Assembly (NCBI GenBank): GCA_965644295.1
Contig: CBFFRP010000520.1
Span: 1 to 64,000 of the forward strand
Direction: 5' to 3'
DNA: 64,000 nucleotides
DNA from: Paraphysomonas bandaiensis
Taxonomy: Eukaryota > Chrysophyceae
The notes beneath the pieces are model-generated. The model saw only the letters and a list, made by a program, of their open reading frames with translations. It ran no database searches and had not been told where the DNA came from. Shown here piece by piece: positions 34,077 through 43,748 of the stretch (the first letter of the stretch is position 1; each line of letters opens with the position of its first letter). The position numbers and the translations under genes were made by a program.

Positions 34077-34375
34077 CCCTCAACAAAGTCGGACTCGCAC
34101 CTTTTCGTGGTGTTCTGGGGGATAAGTACCGGAGAGATTCTCTCTGGGAAACTAACGTGAGCGGCATATGTAGTCAGCAGATATTGTTCTGCTCACTCAT
34201 AGCCGAATACTTGTGTGGTACAAGGAACACCAATAAGTGTCAGTGGTTGCACCTTGGTGCTTGCGGTGACGCACAAGCAACTTTCATAGCACCAAATATT
34301 GGCATATCATCAGAGTTATAATTTTCTTTGTTACATTATTTCTGACTCTTACACGCCTATTGCTAATAATCAGAC
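34077..34375 (+). repeat. DR-A repeat, copy e
   Basis: Left end CCCTCAACAAAGTCGGACTC, the hairpin CCGGAGAGATTCTCTCTGGG, and the block GTTGCACCTTGGTGCTTGCG. The internal TTTGGGCCC...GGGCTGCCTGC block is deleted. Right end ACGCCTATTGCTAATAAT. Confidence 0.85.
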
Positions 34376-34700
34376 ATTTACTTCTATAGATAATATATAG
34401 AGTATAGAGCATTCTGACAAATACGGTGAGACCTCGGCTTCTTAAAATGCACTATAACTTTTAGTTCTCTCTAATTCGGGTGCATTTAGTGCTCGACGAT
34501 AACGATATATAGTTGTGAAGAAAAATTTTAAATGCACATTTCACAATCACTCCATAAATTAATATTAGGTGCACCCTTCACGCATTGTTGCACATGTGTG
34601 CCATAACGTATGAGTATAAATAATTTCATATTCGTAACTTGTACCTCCCTTCAATCAAACATTTATAGAAAAGAATCATTACGTTGCAAGACTACGAGCT
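34376..34700. other. Intergenic, downstream of the AKR gene
   Basis: AT-rich DNA with nothing I can assign. Confidence 0.4.
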
Positions 34701-36518
34701 TCAAGGTTGTACATAATTTGGCCGCATAAAAGGGCTAGACACGAGGTTAGATATGCTACTAATAAGGCGAATTTCCTCTTCAGAGAGAACATCGACACCC
34801 TGAGCAACAAGTTTCTCCGCCTCCAGATTGGCTTCCATGTGCCATAAATTTGTTGACCGGACAAGTACACCTACACCCTGCTGCAATGCCCACTGAAGGA
34901 GAACGGAGGATGCAGACCTGTTGTGGCTAGGAGAAGATGCAACCGCGGAGATCAGTGGGTCATGGAGGGGAAGCAAGGCAAACGGGAAGGAAGAGAAGGG
35001 ACTGTAGCCTACCATTACCAGACCAAGTTGTCTGCATAACTCGAGTATATCGTCTCCCTCACTGTCCAGCTGTCTCCCAGAGTGATACACATCGAACTTG
35101 TTTTGAACAACGCTCGGGGAGACTGCATTCTTCCTTTCACTTAGTATTGTTGCTTCAAGGAAGTCTCTCAACTGTCGTGAATTAAAGTTGGAGACTCCTA
35201 AAGCTTTCAAAACTCCACTAGAATAAAGTTGCTCCAACACACCCCATGTGCTCGCCGTGAGCTCTTGACTACTTAAAGGGGAATGAAGATAGTAAAGATC
35301 AATATAATCTAGGGAAAGCCGATCAAGTTGTTCGTGTACCAAGTCTGCAGTTCTTGCACCAGCATCCCCTTCAAATGACAGCTTTGTCGCCACAAATAAC
35401 TCATCCCTGGTCACTAATCCTGTTTCTATTGCTCGGCGTATTCCCCGACCAACCTCCAGCTCATTGCCATACGCCTATATAGTGATATAAGGACAAACTG
35501 CCGATATAGTGATATAAGAACAGACTATTTTTAGTGCCCACCTGTGCCGTATCTATCGCTCTGAATCCAGCAGCAATTGCCGAATACACTGCCTCCTCAC
35601 ATGTACTTCCCATCAGCTGCCAGGTACCTAGCCACATCCCGGGCATAGCAACATCGTTGTTCAGCTTGTAGGCTACTCTTCCTTCACTATTCTGCATCCT
35701 TACAGATATAGGAGGCGGCAACGAGGGGGGATAGTACCGCCTGGCCACCTCAGATATAATCGGTTTCGGAGACTCGCCTAATAGCGCTTGTACCTCAGCT
35801 TTAACTGTGTCCAAATTAGACAACATGAGCATCATACGCCGAGCCAAGGCATCACTATCGTACGAAAGGCCGGCGAATATGTCTTCAACAGTATGTTGTA
35901 TCCTTTCTTTTACGCCATTCGCGTGCGCAGTGTCTGCAACAATCTCGTAGAGTCGCAAAGAATACAGCGCTACCTCAATCAAGCCGTAATTTAGCAGGAA
36001 TTCGCTCGGAGAGCTAAGGCTGATACCAACGTAAGAACTATTGCGGAGAACGCTGGACAAGCGACCGTGCATGGTTACTGCCGCAAAAAAAATATCGCCT
36101 TCCTCGGCACATAACTGGCCAGTTAATTCCATCAACCCCTCAACAATATCCGGCGGTTCAATATGGAGTGACCGGCGAGTAAAGGGGTTCCATGCGACTG
36201 CATATCCACATGACTGAGGGCAGTGAACCTGAACTGCAACAGAGCACATGACGCCACAACAGTTACGACCAATCGCCTACCGTATCCCGGATTATTCGAA
36301 CACTCTCCCTCTATAGCCCATTGGCCGCATAGATGGTGATCGTCTCTGGCGTGTTGCATGCAGCTGGACAGACAGTGTGTCCACATGTAGCGGGGATTAG
36401 CAGCACACTCGCCCTCAAGAGACCACTCATTACATCCCCCTGCATCCACACACACACAGAGACATACACAAACACATGCGACTAAATACACCACTGACAT
36501 GTATGTGTTTCTGTGCAT
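34701..36518 (-). CDS. Secreted ShKT-domain aldo/keto reductase fusion
   Basis: Exons 36518-36281, 36233-35542 and 35474-34701 give 567 codons (introns 47 and 67 bp). The start may instead be the Met codon at 36500; either way a hydrophobic Cys/Val-rich segment forms a likely signal peptide. Two ShKT domains follow: residues 29-53 (CNEWSLEGECAANP...CLSSC) and 64-88 (CGQWAIEGECSNNPGY...CPQSC), the second spanning an intron. Residues about 90-250 match no family I know. From about 255 comes an aldo/keto reductase barrel with the full tetrad Asp307, Tyr312, Lys341 and His374 (IDTAQAYGNE; FVATKLS; YYLHSPLS), which would use NAD(P)H. ShKT modules usually bring extracellular or ER enzymes into disulfide-rich settings. 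Substrate unknown. Confidence 0.85.
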
Positions 36519-36969
36519 ATATCTGGATATGTCACTCTAAGCAAGGGCGGTTAGAGTGCAGAGTGCTGTAGAGCAGGAGGGTGTGCGTATGATGATGATG
36601 GTCATACACACAACTGTACAGTACCAGTATACGGTGCAGTGTACGGCGGTATATCTGGATATCTCTCAGTACAGAGTAGACTACAGCACAGTAGAGTGCT
36701 AGAGTGGATACCAAGATCAGATTCGATACAGCAGTACAGCACAGTACAGTACTGTATATACTGCTGCTGTGTACGGTATATCCGGTATATCATAGTAGAG
36801 AGCGGTGTATTCCGGGACGGTATTTCATTGTATAGTGCTCATATCGCTGATGCTGATAGCTGTGTACAGCAGTGAGATGTGCAGCAGCCCCAACACCCAG
36901 CACACACACATATCGATCCCCACTATAGTCTCTCTAATTCATTAGTTGTAACTATCTGTGGAAGTCTAT
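36519..36969. promoter_or_regulatory. Divergent intergenic region, AKR / unknown gene
   Basis: 451 bp with repeated CAGTACAG, CAGTATACGG, GCAGTACAGCACAG and GGTATATCCGG words. Inferred bidirectional promoter. Confidence 0.45.
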
Positions 36970-38064
36970 ATGGAGTGGACGAAGCTTGAGTTGCGGAAGG
37001 CCTCTGTGCTGAGGAAGGAAGGTTGAGTGGGGTGAATTATAGAGGCGTTTCTCTCATATTGTGTGCAGTTGATTTGGCTATTCGTCTCATTCAGCAAGGT
37101 ACTTATTACAGCCGTAATGATCATTATTTTCACAGTTTGTGTTCCAATAGCGGTTGAAAATGATGACCAGAGTGGGCTGGACGACTTAATGGAGTCCATC
37201 AAACAGAGAATTCATGAAATTGAGGAGTTTTATGCAGAGAATGACGAAGGTGTTCACTATCAGTCTTATCGTCGTCAATCTCTCCACATATAATATAACT
37301 TCACAGATGACAGGGCCATTCTATTGGAGAAGCAACGTTTGAGATTAAGGCGGGCTATACAAGCTCTTAAACCAGAGCCCAAGACGCCTGCAACGGTTAA
37401 TTCCCCTTCGCCGGGCCAACCCTCACCAAATATCCACCACCAAGGTGCAGCTAGTGCAGTTGGGTCTAATCGTAAGAACAAGGGTAAGGAGCGAGGGAGT
37501 GGTGGGTCTGTAGCATCCAGAGCAAGCAGTAAGGTATCGCAACTCTCAGGAATTGGACGGCGTTCCCCTGGTGCTCTGAAGCCAATATACTCTTGGGAAA
37601 TGGGTTCACAAGGCCTTGAGCAAGGGGAGGGTACAGAAGGAACTGGCGGTTTGGTACCTGAGGTGCTGCGGGATAGGTTGTATACAGAGGAGTACGGTGC
37701 CTTTATACCCACCGGCACACAGGGACTGTACATGCGTGAAGAGGGGGAAGAGTTCGAGGATTATCATGGTGGGGGTGGAGGGTTACCCGAGGGACATATG
37801 GACTTTCAAGTAGTTTTATCACCCTCTGAATTCGAGGCATACGTTTCCAGAAGAAATATAGCGGCCAAGAAACTTGCCTCGGCCGCGAACAGTCATGCTG
37901 CCAAGTATTTGGATAGCAAATGCAAAGAGACGCGCTTTTTGCGAACCCAAACGCCGTATGTGGATCCAAAGCGCGTGCTCAAGGAACTATACAGACCTCC
38001 TCAGCCAGAAAAGTGGGTGGATCCGAAGGGCTTTAACACTACCATAGTAAAGCACGACGACTAG
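36970..38064 (+). CDS. Unknown protein with N-terminal helical region
   Basis: Exons 36970-37021, 37069-37098, 37136-37249 and 37307-38064 give 317 codons (introns 47, 37 and 57 bp; the 37-bp intron is the shortest in the window). The N-terminal ~90 residues are charged and helical (MEWTKLELRKASVL; LMESIKQRIHEIEEFYAE; LEKQRLRLRRAI). A Ser/Gly/Pro-rich linker follows. The C terminus is conserved-looking with Tyr/Pro motifs (TPYVDPKRVLKELYRPP, EKWVDPKGF). The style recalls ciliary or cytoskeletal proteins, but I cannot name a family. Expected location: cytoplasm (no signal peptide or membrane segment). Confidence 0.7.
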
Positions 38065-38878
38065 GACCTAGCTTACATCTGTTTGTATTATAGACAACCG
38101 ATGTAATCAGTGGCAATAACTTGCATCATGTCTCTGAATGCGCAATGTTGAACTGAACGTGTACGTACATTTGTAATTTAGGACGAAGTATTTTGTCTCA
38201 ATGAGTCACCATTCAATTTTATGTGATAAGTATAACATATATATGATCGTTGCAATGATAGTGTGAAATCTAGGGGATCTATTTATCGACCTAATATATC
38301 TCTATCAGGCTTGCGTAACAATTAATTGAAATTATCACTTTTTAAAACCAATAAATTGAATTTGCAATTATTGCCAATAAAATGTAGTGTATTTGACTAC
38401 ATATCATTACAGTGTTTCACATCGTATGTAACGTATTCCGTATTCAATATTTTTATCTTAGAGAAACATACGTAATCCACCAAAAATTACACAACTATGT
38501 ATGTAATAACAATGTACTCTATTTAGTCTGACGACTTAACTTTCCTTCAATGATCTCAGTGATAAAATGAGCAAAAGTCATATGGTTAATATGTTAATAT
38601 ATATATGCTGTCTGGCTGTATGGTGTGAGCAAGTCTCTCAGACAGTCACTATGAGTAATCAATAGATATAAGAACGATTAGGTTTAACACTAAAATCGAT
38701 TAGGTTGAATCATTTATTACTTTGACTAGGTATGTACACCAAAATTAGTGCGACTAGGTAATTCAACCAATTTCGACTGAGTTGATTAATATTTCCCATC
38801 AAGAAGCCTTTAATTTATAGATGACTGTGGTACCTACATTCTGCACAGTAACTATAACTGTGGTATGTTACGCAAATA
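38065..38878. other. Convergent intergenic
   Basis: Holds a truncated MITE relative (38306-38382) and, near 38530-38580, a weak match to the start of DR-B (TAGTCTGACGACTTAAC, AAAATGAGCAA). No gene seen. Confidence 0.45.
38306..38382 (+). mobile_element. Truncated hAT-type MITE
   Basis: CAGGCTTGCGTAACAATTAA matches the 27940 element's terminal repeat apart from a few bases. The opposite terminal repeat is missing, with only CAATTATTG left. Confidence 0.6.
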
Positions 38879-39349
38879 CTAAGCCTTCATATAAAACCCG
38901 TCATCACTGCGTGAAAGACCCCGCACTCGTGATTTAAGCTCACGCATGACAGTCTTCTCCGATACAACCTCACCTGCAATGCATAAACACAATATACTGG
39001 AACCCAATCAATATATACCTTTCACTATGCTGACAGACGTTCCCTTCGATGCATATAACTGAACATTAGGGATGCCCTCATCAAGAACCCCAAGCTTCTG
39101 GGCCACAGCGAGACCATCCTTGTCGTCGATGTTTATCTTTCCCGTCTTGAGTGATTTAATTTTACTATTGAGAGAATCCCACACAGGAGAAAACTCTTTA
39201 CAGGAGCCGCACATCGAGCTGTAGAACTCCACCACCCACACACTGTCGTCCTCGAGCACCTGCTCTTTGAACATAAGGGGGCTCAGGTCTGTCGCAGTGG
39301 CTGACAACAACAGCAGCAACATATGAACTAACCAACACGATCTTGCCAT
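38879..39349 (-). CDS. Secretory-pathway thioredoxin-domain protein (PDI-like)
   Basis: Exons 39349-39019 and 38973-38879 give 141 codons (intron 45 bp). The chosen start gives a signal peptide (MARSCWLVHMLLLLLSATAT); an upstream in-frame Met at 39391 would place extra residues before it. A single thioredoxin fold follows, with active site CGSC in WVVEFYSSMCGSCKEFSP, then KINIDDKDGLAVAQKLGV and a cis-proline turn (GIPNVQLY). The CxxC motif predicts dithiol/disulfide exchange in the ER or outside. No KDEL-like tail is present (ends DDGFYMKA). The protein is shorter than classical two-domain PDIs. It is divergent to the V-ATPase subunit e gene. Confidence 0.85.
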
Positions 39350-39763
39350 GAGTAACAGTTGAGGGCTACGGAAGATACTATAAGACAGCAAGCAAGCCCA
39401 GATACAGTAGAGTGAGCGGGTGAGTCCTGCCCCAGTGCAGTGCAGTGGGGTGTATCTGCTGTAGGCTGTAGGCTGTAGGCTGTAGGAATACTGCTGTACA
39501 CACAGTGATCGACCATCTACACACAGCAGTGTTCACTCACAAGCAGCAATAGTTCGCATGGAGATGTACTGTGCCAGTTATACAGCTGCTGTATACCGTA
39601 TAGTATACTTATATGGACAGTGTGTGTATCCCTTCTATGTACTGCTGTATCATGGTGTACTGCTCTATGCATCCATCTCTACACTACACACAGCAGTGCT
39701 CACACACAAGCAGCAAGCAGAAATCAATCTTATAAGTAGCATAAATCCTGATCCGATAAAGTC
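39350..39763. promoter_or_regulatory. Divergent intergenic region, thioredoxin-like / V-ATPase e
   Basis: 414 bp. It contains GCTGTAGGCTGTAGGCTGTAG repeats, two similar CTACACACAGCAGTGTTCAC / CTACACACAGCAGTGCTCAC blocks about 160 bp apart, and GCTGTATACCGTATAGTATAC. Inferred shared promoter. Confidence 0.45.
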
Positions 39764-40103
39764 ATGAGTGTCTCCCCTCCCGCTGAAGTCACCAATGGAA
39801 CAGTGACCTATATCATGCTCACTCTGTTCGCCGTGTGTGTTGTGTGGGGGTCCAGGTTCTGCGGCTCTCTCTCGAAGGACGATGCGCAGTACGTACACTC
39901 CCTTCTGGTCACTGTTATTGTCATCTAATGCGTTTGTTTCGTAGAATTGGAACTGTTGTGATGGTCACTACTGGTTTCTTTGCATGGATGCTCTGGTATG
40001 TCATCGCTTGTTGTGAGAGGTGAGCTGATATCTATGCAGGTTATGTGCATGGATGCACCAGTGGCACCCGCTTATACTTCCTGAGTGGTCAGATGAGGAG
40101 TAA
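39764..40103 (+). CDS. VMA9: V-type ATPase V0 subunit e
   Basis: Exons 39764-39888, 39945-39995 and 40040-40103 give 79 codons, introns 56 and 44 bp. The second splice pair (GTATGT at 39996, GCAG at 40039) is chosen because it aligns the C terminus with the family without extra residues. A nearer donor would leave only a 20-nt intron and insert five residues. Two membrane helices are present (VTYIMLTLFAVCVVWGS; VVMVTTGFFAWMLWLCAW), and the end MHQWHPLILPEWSDEE corresponds to the conserved QxNPLxxP tail of plant subunit e. This small hydrophobic subunit belongs to the proton-translocating V0 sector and is needed for V-ATPase assembly in yeast. Confidence 0.85.
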
Positions 40104-42208
40104 CTGCGCGTAGTGTTATACTATGTGTCATTCTGTATAAACGTGGCGTTAATGTTTCGCATGAAAAAGTGACAAGTTAAAACTCCACAGTACTTTTTTT
40201 ACCTGCTTATTGTGTGCTAAGGGTAACGTCGCTATTAAAACACATCTATCCACTATTGGCTATGTGCTGAATGTAGAGGGAATTATGTCGACTCTGTAAG
40301 ATTTACCTGGTTTACTGTAGACTGAATACGACTGCGAATTGTGTATATCCTATTATCCTAGTACATCGAGTGCTATTTCGAAACCTTATTCATCACACTG
40401 TATAGAGATATGTATCTAGCACACAGTATGTATTATTAGGTTTCATTGCCCCATTCCAAGGGCGTGCCCTAGTAAAGTGCTAGAGTTGATTAAGCTAAGT
40501 CTCAGCGTATTCTTTGTGTTTTGTGTGTACTGCCTACTGAGAGAGCTCTAGCTAGATCTACACTATACACAATACTTGCATAGCCTAGCTATATGAGGTT
40601 ACAAGAAACTTTGCACATTCTAGGGGAGGAGGGGGGTCCGGCCAATGTCACGCTAGGCATATTATAATGAGTCATCTTTGTTAGGGAATGGGAAGTAAAA
40701 ATGATCCTACTAGAATCTGCGCGAATTATATATAGAAGTCATGCATAGCTACGAAAAATCCCGCGTAATCTTAGCAAAGGTGAACAACAGAGTTTGCGCT
40801 TAATATATGCGGTCAGCTACGTTGATACACGGGTAGGCGGATGGCAGAATCAGCGCAAAATCTCGGTGTCATATGTGGTGTACCAGCGAGCCTACACTGT
40901 GGTCACGCCCTCGGAATGGGGAATTCATAATTCTACGTGAGCAGTTAAATACCTCCGCCGCTTAGTCGATAAGAGCCTCACTTCCACGGATGTTAGGCTT
41001 TGGCGTAGTCCACCCTCTTCTCAGAATGTGCGGGGGTTCTCGTAATCATGTATGCAGGTATAGTGTAGGTCTAGTTAAAGCTTGCTTGGCGCCATACACA
41101 TTGAATACGCTGAGATTATAATCAACATGTATTATATCAGATTAACCGCTCTTGGAATGGACTGCTATTATTATTTATATGAGAATATGACTACGTAGCC
41201 AGCGGCTGATACAACGTCCAACGTCCTAACTCTAACCCAACGGAATATACAATAAGTATTTTATTGTAGTGTTATCGTATGAAGTGCATTTAGATCAGTT
41301 TTAATATAGCCGCATATAATACACTTGTGTTAATGTACGAATACTATGACCTAAATATATTGCATGCAAAGTACAATTACTAAAATAGTGATGTACAACA
41401 GTACTTCTAAACGGTAGAAATCCCGGTATTCTCAAGTATAAAAACCATCGTTGTTCTTCATCTTATCAATGATTCTCTGTATGAAGTTTAGGCTTTCTTC
41501 ATTCATATTTTTATAGTATGCTTGTGTCTTATTATCATCTTCATAATAATATGATACAATCTAGAATCTAGACAGTGTGTATATTCAATATTCAACAGGT
41601 TAAATAAATATATAATGGGTACGCAATAATAATATAACCATAATATTTGTGTATTAATAAAGACTTTCAAATTTATTCTTACATATAGGCCTGTATGTAA
41701 AGAGGTAAAATATTTTTCATCATCCTCGTCCTGATATATATGTTGTTATGAAGTATGATCACAGAAATTTGTACTATTTATTTCTGTAAAGTCTAAACGG
41801 CATCACATGCCTTTTTGTATTTGTATACTGTATTAAATTAATGTATGTAAAGTTGTATTAATGCTGAGAATATTGAAAACGATAGATAATAGATAGTAGA
41901 TAGGCAGTCAATATTCAATATATAATAATAATGAATGCTACCGTCTTCTCCTTCAACTGAGAATTCTCTGCGTACATCACTAATATAACCGGAATAAAAT
42001 TTCAAATCATGCACAAAACAACAGAACGTGGGATTTAACTAAATTACAATAACCTATAGACTAAGCATATATGTTGTGAAGTGCTGAGATTAATAGATAA
42101 AACATTACATTTGGCTATGCTCACACAGCAGCCACAAAAAGGTGTCCTACAACATCATTCCTCCCAACAGTCAATAGTACTGTACTACACTACTGCTCCA
42201 TGCAGAAT
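40104..42208. other. Convergent intergenic, 2.1 kb
   Basis: No frame longer than about 60 codons and no repeat match. The part at about 40600-41060 is visibly more GC-rich and less repetitive than its AT-rich surroundings, but I cannot assign it. No tRNA or snRNA signature was recognised. Confidence 0.4.
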
Positions 42209-43280
42209 CTAATCGTGTTCGAGCAAAGCGACTGCTACCATCATTCCGACTCCAATGGCAAATCCCGCGCCTTCTAAAGTCACCTACGAAAAAATACGAA
42301 CGCAGACAGAATTAGAGTTGCAGTGAATTATATAGCACACCAAGCAATTGCTCTATGGTACCTGTAAAAGTGGGACAGATTGAGTAGCTAGTATAGAAGG
42401 AAGTAGAGAAACAGTAGCAACATATATGAAACCTCCCGAGGTGAAGGCAAGCATAGAATCACGCCATGCAGGCTCTCCATCAGACATCAGACCCACCACG
42501 GTTCCAATGAACGCAGCAACACTAGTCATAAACTGAATCTGTATGGCTTTACTTTTGGAGACACCACTTTGAAGTAAAATAGAGAAATCGCCTATTTCAT
42601 GTGGAACCTCGTGAAAAAGTATACTAAGTGTTGCTGCCACGCCCAGAGCTCCCCCAGCGGAGGAGGATGCATATGAGGCGCCCATTGCAACCCCATCAGT
42701 AAAGTTATGCATCATGTCAGCAGCTATGTTTAGCCATCCCATTGCTGGAAGGGAATGCGGGAGAAAAGACCACACACCAGTCTGGCTTTTAACCTTCCCA
42801 ACCTTATCGCCACGATTGTTGTGTTGCGGTTTACTGTGGAGGTTGAGGCTAAGCAACCTTTCACTGAGAAAGAACACCAAGAACCCCCCAAGTACAACGC
42901 TTCCTATGTAAAGTGCCCTCGTGTGTCCACTTTCTATCCCAGCACCAATCTAAAGTCAGGAAATAGAAGACATTACTATTAATGTTCTTACCGGTGCTTT
43001 CGTGCAGCTCTCTGTGGGAGGAGTCTAAGTCTCTGTGGGGCTCAGAGTGGTGATCATGATCGTGCGGAAACAAAAGATGAGGAAGAGTGTGAAGCAACAC
43101 GTCACCCAGCAGCCCACCAGAAGCGAAGCACAGCAATACGTTTTGAATGTTAATGCCGGTTACACTCTTCTTGAGAAGTAAACTTGAAGGCATCAGATAA
43201 AGAAACACGTTTGGAAGAGATGATATCAGCAGCGTGGACAGAAGAGCTGCTCGCCATTTTAGATAATCTACTGCGACCAT
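42209..43280 (-). CDS. ZIP7/LIV-1-type zinc transporter (KE4 family)
   Basis: Exons 43280-42992, 42933-42362 and 42283-42209 give 311 codons (introns 58 and 78 bp). The acceptor at 42934 (GATAG) is the one that keeps frame. The protein has LIV-1 hallmarks: GGLLGDVLLHTLPHLLF in TM2, a His-rich loop (HDHDHHSEPHRD), HNFTDGVAMGAS in TM4 and HEVPHEIGDFSILL in TM5. The last two are the metal-binding motifs of ZIP7/ZIP13, which release Zn2+ from ER or Golgi into the cytosol. It is shorter than human ZIP7 (469 aa) because it lacks the long His-rich N terminus. Divergent to the U-box-dynamin gene. Confidence 0.92.
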
Positions 43281-43748
43281 CTTGAACAAGTATATTACCC
43301 TCAGAGTGCATATATGACACTGTAACACACTGGGCGAGCAGCTGGATGAGTGCAGAGTATAGCTATATACTGCTGTACATAATAGAGCAGCTAATAATGC
43401 CATATTTGACCCATGAAATCCTAAAAATCCCGATTTTTCCGATATTCCGCCGGACTGCACTGTGGAATAAAATCAGCTCAACTTTGTACCTCTAGAACTT
43501 TATACCGCACTCTGTATGTACCGGTGATGCATACAAAAATACAGCTCTGAATACTTGCTGTCGCCAACGATGGATGTGAATTTTTGGGTGTGAGGTGAGT
43601 GATGGTATGGTACGTTGCTGTAGTCCTGTGCAGGTATGTATATATAGGTGTGCATTGTATCCAGCGCTGATTCAGAGTGCCTTTTAATCATTACTCACTC
43701 ACGCTCTTCCTTCGTTAGTCCTTTACTCTTCCTTTATCCGCTGCAGTC
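43281..43748. promoter_or_regulatory. Divergent intergenic region, ZIP7-like / U-box-dynamin
   Basis: 468 bp with AGTATAGCTATATACTGCTGTAC near 43360. Fewer GTATAC words than the other divergent gaps. Inferred promoter region. Confidence 0.4.

Noticed and set aside
40021-40039. A 20-nt intron in the V-ATPase e gene (GTGAGC...GCAG)
   Set aside because: Too short to splice and it adds five residues; the donor at 39996 gives a 44-bp intron and a family-like end.
31070-43280. Two ZIP transporters and a V-ATPase subunit as a functional metal cluster
   Set aside because: Unrelated genes lie between them and each belongs to a different divergent pair; nothing in the sequence supports co-regulation.
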